Shown in pieces: positions 60,941 through 64,000 of a stretch of 64,000 nucleotides of DNA (within the stretch, counting starts at the first letter, position 1; each line of letters starts with the position of its first letter). The stretch comes from Pyrinomonadaceae bacterium (GTDB lineage: Bacteria > Acidobacteriota > Blastocatellia > Pyrinomonadales > Pyrinomonadaceae): assembly GCA_021463165.1 (NCBI GenBank), contig JAJTWY010000006.1, positions 1 to 64,000 on the forward strand, written 5' to 3'. The notes beneath the pieces were generated by a model that saw nothing but the letters and a program-made list of their open reading frames with translations, did not search any database and was not told the DNA's origin. The position numbers and the translations under genes were made by a program.

Positions 60941-62773
60941 ATGTTCAAACTGAGTAAAGAGATAAGAGTTTTCCTGATAGTTGCGGTGTTTGCGGCCACC
61001 CTGCCTTTGCCGCGTCAGATACAAGCTCAGGATCTGGTGCCAAGTGAGGAATTTGCGGGCGGTGCTAGCGTATTCGTCTTTCGCGAGTCGCGCAAGAAAC
61101 CGCAGTCTCGGGCCGGAGGTGGGAGCATCAGCTCTGCCGGGGGCGGACGCGTACGGTCGGCAAAAAGCGCGGCCCAGACCTCGGCACAGATAGCTGCTGC
61201 GGCTTCCAAACGCCGTGCTGCGGCTATAGCGGCACGGAAGGCCGCCGCCAAGGCCGAGGCGAACCGCAAACTCGCACTCTCGAATACTCTGACTGTGACC
61301 GCCGAGGGCTTCCTTGATAAGAACCAGATCGATCCGGCGATAAAGAACTACCGTGACGCTCTGGTTCAAAATCCCAACAATGCACGAGCGAAGGACGGCC
61401 TGAGCAACGCCCTGACCGCAAAGGGTATCGAGGTTGCGGGCGAGAACAATAACGAAGCGGCGGCAGTGTATTTTGAAGAGGCCGTGAAGCTGGCAAAGGA
61501 CAACGACGTCGCGTTTGCAAAACTAGGGTCTATTCATGACGCCAATGGCCGTAAGGATAAGGCCCGTGAGAATTACGAAAAGGCATTGGCGATCAATCCG
61601 GAGTATTCGACGCTCTTCGCACCGGTCGGACTGGTATATCTTGATTCGGGCGAGATCGCAAAAGCCGAGGATCTCTTAAAGCGCTCGGACGCCGCGGGGA
61701 TCGATACGGCGGATTCTCGTCTCCTGAGAGGCATTTTGCTGTTCAAACAGAACAAGGATGCGGAGGCGCTGGCGTCGCTCGACAAAGCGGTGGAAATGGA
61801 AGGCCGCTTTATCGAAGCCCAGTATTATCGCGGGCAGATCCTCGACCGGACCGGCAAGTCGGCCGAGGCCCTTACCTCGTACCGGAAGACGCTGGAATGG
61901 GAGCCGACGTTCACTCCGGCTTCGTTTGAAATAGGGGTCGCATCGTACAATGCCGGCGATTACGCAGGCGCGGCGGCCGCCTACGAACAGGTTGTCAAAA
62001 CCGATAAGGACAACTATCAGGCTCACGCGAATCTCGCTGCTTCGTACCGCCAGCTTGAACGCTTTGCCGATGCGAATACGCACTATGCGATCGCGGAAAA
62101 TGGGATCAAGACCGCTGATCTTTATAGCGAATGGGGCTACTGCCTGGGCAAGGTCGGCGAATGGGAAAAGGCGGCCGCCCGCCTGCAGGCCGCCAGGGAC
62201 CTGAGCCCGACCGCAATAGACAATTCAAATGTGGGCTGGGCCTATTACAACGCGGCGCAGGCCCAAACCGTCGCAAAGGAACCTGAGAAAGCCAAGGCAA
62301 GTTACGCCCTGGCAAAGGCGGCATTAGAGGTCGCGGTGCAGATCGATCCGCGGCTGGATGCGGCGTATCTGAACCTCGGCTCGACCCATAACGGCCTTGG
62401 CGAATTTCAGCTTGCCGTGAACATTCTGAAGACGGTCCTTAGCTTCCGAAAGGACTGGGCAATTGCATCGAATCAACTCGGGCTCGGATACCGCGGACTT
62501 GGCGATATGAAAAATGCGATCGCTACCTTCAAGCGTATCGTCGATCTTGATAAGAACAGCGTTACCGGTCTCTTCAATCTCGGGGCAACCTATCAGCTGA
62601 GCGGCAACTCGAAAGAGGCCAAGAAGATCAACGACCAGTTGAGGAAGATCAACCCGGCGGCGGCATCCAGGCTTGACGACGTGATCTCCGGTAAGATCGT
62701 GCTCGATGCAGCGACGCAGAAGATCAATCAGAAGATCCCGTCAATACCAAAGCTGCCAAGGTTTCCGTTCTAA
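60941..62773 (+). CDS. Exported TPR protein, paralogue 2
   Basis: A 610-residue protein from ATG 60941 (GGGAGTAGGAT upstream). Signal peptide about 8-28, cleaved near QAQDLVP. The motif GGASVFVFRES follows, then a long basic/alanine-rich linker (SAKSAAQTSAQIAAAASKRR) and TPR repeats (AIKNYRDALVQNPNNARAKD, ARENYEKALAINPEYSTLFA, AIATFKRIVDLDKNSVTGLF). The sequence is homologous to paralogue 1 over most of its length. C-terminus is basic (KIPSIPKLPRFPF). Probably a tandem duplication interrupted by murB. Function unknown. Confidence 0.85.
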   Translation: MFKLSKEIRVFLIVAVFAATLPLPRQIQAQDLVPSEEFAGGASVFVFRESRKKPQSRAGGGSISSAGGGRVRSAKSAAQTSAQIAAAASKRRAAAIAARKAAAKAEANRKLALSNTLTVTAEGFLDKNQIDPAIKNYRDALVQNPNNARAKDGLSNALTAKGIEVAGENNNEAAAVYFEEAVKLAKDNDVAFAKLGSIHDANGRKDKARENYEKALAINPEYSTLFAPVGLVYLDSGEIAKAEDLLKRSDAAGIDTADSRLLRGILLFKQNKDAEALASLDKAVEMEGRFIEAQYYRGQILDRTGKSAEALTSYRKTLEWEPTFTPASFEIGVASYNAGDYAGAAAAYEQVVKTDKDNYQAHANLAASYRQLERFADANTHYAIAENGIKTADLYSEWGYCLGKVGEWEKAAARLQAARDLSPTAIDNSNVGWAYYNAAQAQTVAKEPEKAKASYALAKAALEVAVQIDPRLDAAYLNLGSTHNGLGEFQLAVNILKTVLSFRKDWAIASNQLGLGYRGLGDMKNAIATFKRIVDLDKNSVTGLFNLGATYQLSGNSKEAKKINDQLRKINPAAASRLDDVISGKIVLDAATQKINQKIPSIPKLPRFPF

Positions 62774-62793
62774 CGGCCACGCCAGGTAATTCG

Positions 62794-62824
62794 AAGTGCG
62801 GTTCGAGCGAGCCGCACTTTTTTT
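62794..62824 (+). terminator. Rho-independent terminator after TPR paralogue 2
   Basis: Stem AAGTGCGG (62794-62801) with CCGCACTT (62812-62819) and a loop of 10, followed by T7. The next gene's -10 box starts immediately afterwards. Confidence 0.9.
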
Positions 62825-62825
62825 G

Positions 62826-62831
62826 TATAAT
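62826..62831 (+). promoter_or_regulatory. -10 box of carB
   Basis: TATAAT lies 16 bases before the carB ATG at 62847 and 2 bases after the terminator T run. No convincing -35 element is seen. Confidence 0.5.
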
Positions 62832-62846
62832 TGCGAGTTTAAGCAA

Positions 62847-64000
62847 ATGCCAAGACGCGACGATATTCATAAGATATTGATCATTGGCTCCGGCCCTATC
62901 GTTATCGGCCAAGCCTGTGAATTTGACTATTCCGGGACACAGGCTTGTCGGGCCCTGAAGCAGGAAGGATATGAGGTTGTCCTCGTGAATTCGAATCCGG
63001 CGACGATAATGACCGATCCGGAGATCGCGGACCGCACATATGTAGAACCTCTAACGCTCGAAACGCTCACCGCGATCATCGAAAAAGAACGTCCCGACGC
63101 CCTGTTGCCGACGGTTGGCGGCCAGACGGGCCTCAACCTTTCAGTGGATCTTTTTGAGAAGGGAATTCTGGATAAATTCGGCGTCAAACTGATCGGGGCG
63201 AATATAAATGCCATCAAGGTGGGCGAAGATCGCGAACTGTTCAAGGCGGCGATGGATGAGATCGGGATCCAGAGCCCTCGCGGAGGCTTTGCTCACACTT
63301 GGGAAGAGGCTCGAACAATAGTCGAAGAGATCGGATATCCGGCGATCATTCGCCCTGCCTTCACCCTGGGCGGTACGGGCGGCGGCACAGCGTTCAATCC
63401 CGACGAATTTGAAACGATCGCTAAAAGCGGCCTCGCGGCCTCGCCCGTATCACAGATCCTGATCGAAGAATCGATCCTCGGCTGGAAAGAATACGAGCTT
63501 GAGGTAATGCGAGACCTCAATGACAACGTCGTCATCATCTGTTCGATCGAGAATTTTGACCCGATGGGGGTTCATACCGGTGATTCAATAACGGTCGCCC
63601 CGGCGCAGACGCTTAGCGATGTCGAATATCAGCGGCTTCGCGATATGTCGAAAGCCTGTATTCGCAAAGTTGGGGTCGAAACAGGCGGGTCGAATATCCA
63701 GTTCGCGGTAAACCCGGCAAACGGCGACGTTCGCATTATTGAGATGAATCCCCGCGTGTCGCGGTCCTCGGCACTGGCTTCGAAAGCTACAGGTTTTCCG
63801 ATAGCGAAGATCGCCGCCAAACTTGCGGTCGGATATACGCTCGACGAGATTCCGAATGACATCACAAAGAAGACTCCGGCGTCGTTCGAACCGACCATTG
63901 ATTACGTCGTCACTAAAATACCGAAATGGGCTTTCGAGAAGTTTCCCGGAGCCGAGGACGTGCTCGGAACGCAGATGAAATCGGTCGGCGAAGTGATGGC
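62847..64000 (+). CDS. carB: Carbamoyl-phosphate synthase large subunit, N-terminal part (runs off window)
   Basis: The frame starts at ATG 62847 and is still open at the window end (384 codons). It shows the N-terminal ATP-grasp half of Car[21 protein letters not shown], STCxxx-type [30 protein letters not shown], and [20 protein letters not shown]. Full-length CarB is about 1070 residues, so nearly two thirds lies beyond. It makes carbamoyl phosphate for arginine and pyrimidines with CarA. No carA lies just upstream here, so the small subunit is encoded elsewhere. Confidence 0.97.
   Translation, partial: MPRRDDIHKILIIGSGPIVIGQACEFDYSGTQACRALKQEGYEVVLVNSNPATIMTDPEIADRTYVEPLTLETLTAIIEKERPDALLPTVGGQTGLNLSVDLFEKGILDKFGVKLIGANINAIKVGEDRELFKAAMDEIGIQSPRGGFAHTWEEARTIVEEIGYPAIIRPAFTLGGTGGGTAFNPDEFETIAKSGLAASPVSQILIEESILGWKEYELEVMRDLNDNVVIICSIENFDPMGVHTGDSITVAPAQTLSDVEYQRLRDMSKACIRKVGVETGGSNIQFAVNPANGDVRIIEMNPRVSRSSALASKATGFPIAKIAAKLAVGYTLDEIPNDITKKTPASFEPTIDYVVTKIPKWAFEKFPGAEDVLGTQMKSVGEVM

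Noticed and set aside
62773..62846. carA expected upstream of carB
   Set aside because: Only a terminator and a promoter fit in the gap; the upstream gene is a TPR protein.

Overview
The window looks like a chromosomal segment of an Acidobacteriota-type bacterium, possibly class Blastocatellia. This is an inference from gene content: an Oar-like TonB receptor, DUF2911 and DUF2490 proteins, a FusA2-type elongation factor, an arginine decarboxylase next to a deoxyhypusine-synthase homologue, and secreted TPR proteins. No ribosomal RNA is present to confirm it.

Region 1 (about 1-19.4 kb) is accessory DNA. It opens with the 3' half of a tRNA-Pro(GGG) gene, its terminator and a tyrosine recombinase, the usual start of a tRNA-integrated island. 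Behind it lie small membrane proteins, a polytopic membrane protein, a degenerate metallo-beta-lactamase/TPR protein, two alpha/beta hydrolases, an HXXEE protein, a CPBP protease, two acetyltransferases, an amidohydrolase and an NTF2-like protein. Decay is common: a VOC-family stub, a frameshifted acetyltransferase, a frameshifted remnant and a 5'-truncated TonB receptor. An IS110-family element (3519-4809) sits inside an alpha/beta hydrolase gene. Removing exactly 1291 bp restores the hydrolase frame. The element's non-coding end folds into two guide loops that match the interrupted target and the element's own end junction, so it very probably encodes a bridge RNA whose target guides can be read directly.

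Region 2 (19.6-32.8 kb) is a catabolic locus for sialylated, probably sulfated, glycans. Seven minus-strand genes read as one operon: N-acetylneuraminate lyase, Na+/solute symporter, sulfatase, fused NanE-NanK, GH20 hexosaminidase, second sulfatase and GH2 glycosidase. A cyclically permuted kelch mutarotase (NanM-like) is divergent. Exported enzymes would trim and desulfate the glycan, the symporter would import the sugar, and lyase, kinase and epimerase would deliver GlcNAc-6-P. No sialidase, sulfatase-maturing enzyme or regulator lies in the window.

Region 3 (32.8-64 kb) looks like core genome: an HtrA protease lipoprotein, the polyamine pair (DHS homologue plus SpeA), a pilin, a CpxRA-like two-component system with a textbook CpxR box (GTAAA-N5-GTAAA) and a divergent LTxxQ-type frame, a ligase/carrier/acyltransferase fusion, a lipid kinase, aminopeptidase P coupled to an NHL/M23-like lipoprotein, FusA2, a methyltransferase, two paralogous secreted TPR proteins flanking MurB, and the start of CarB. 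Intergenic curiosities include seven copies of GTTTAAAGC, clustered TGTCCCA motifs and a palindrome over a promoter.
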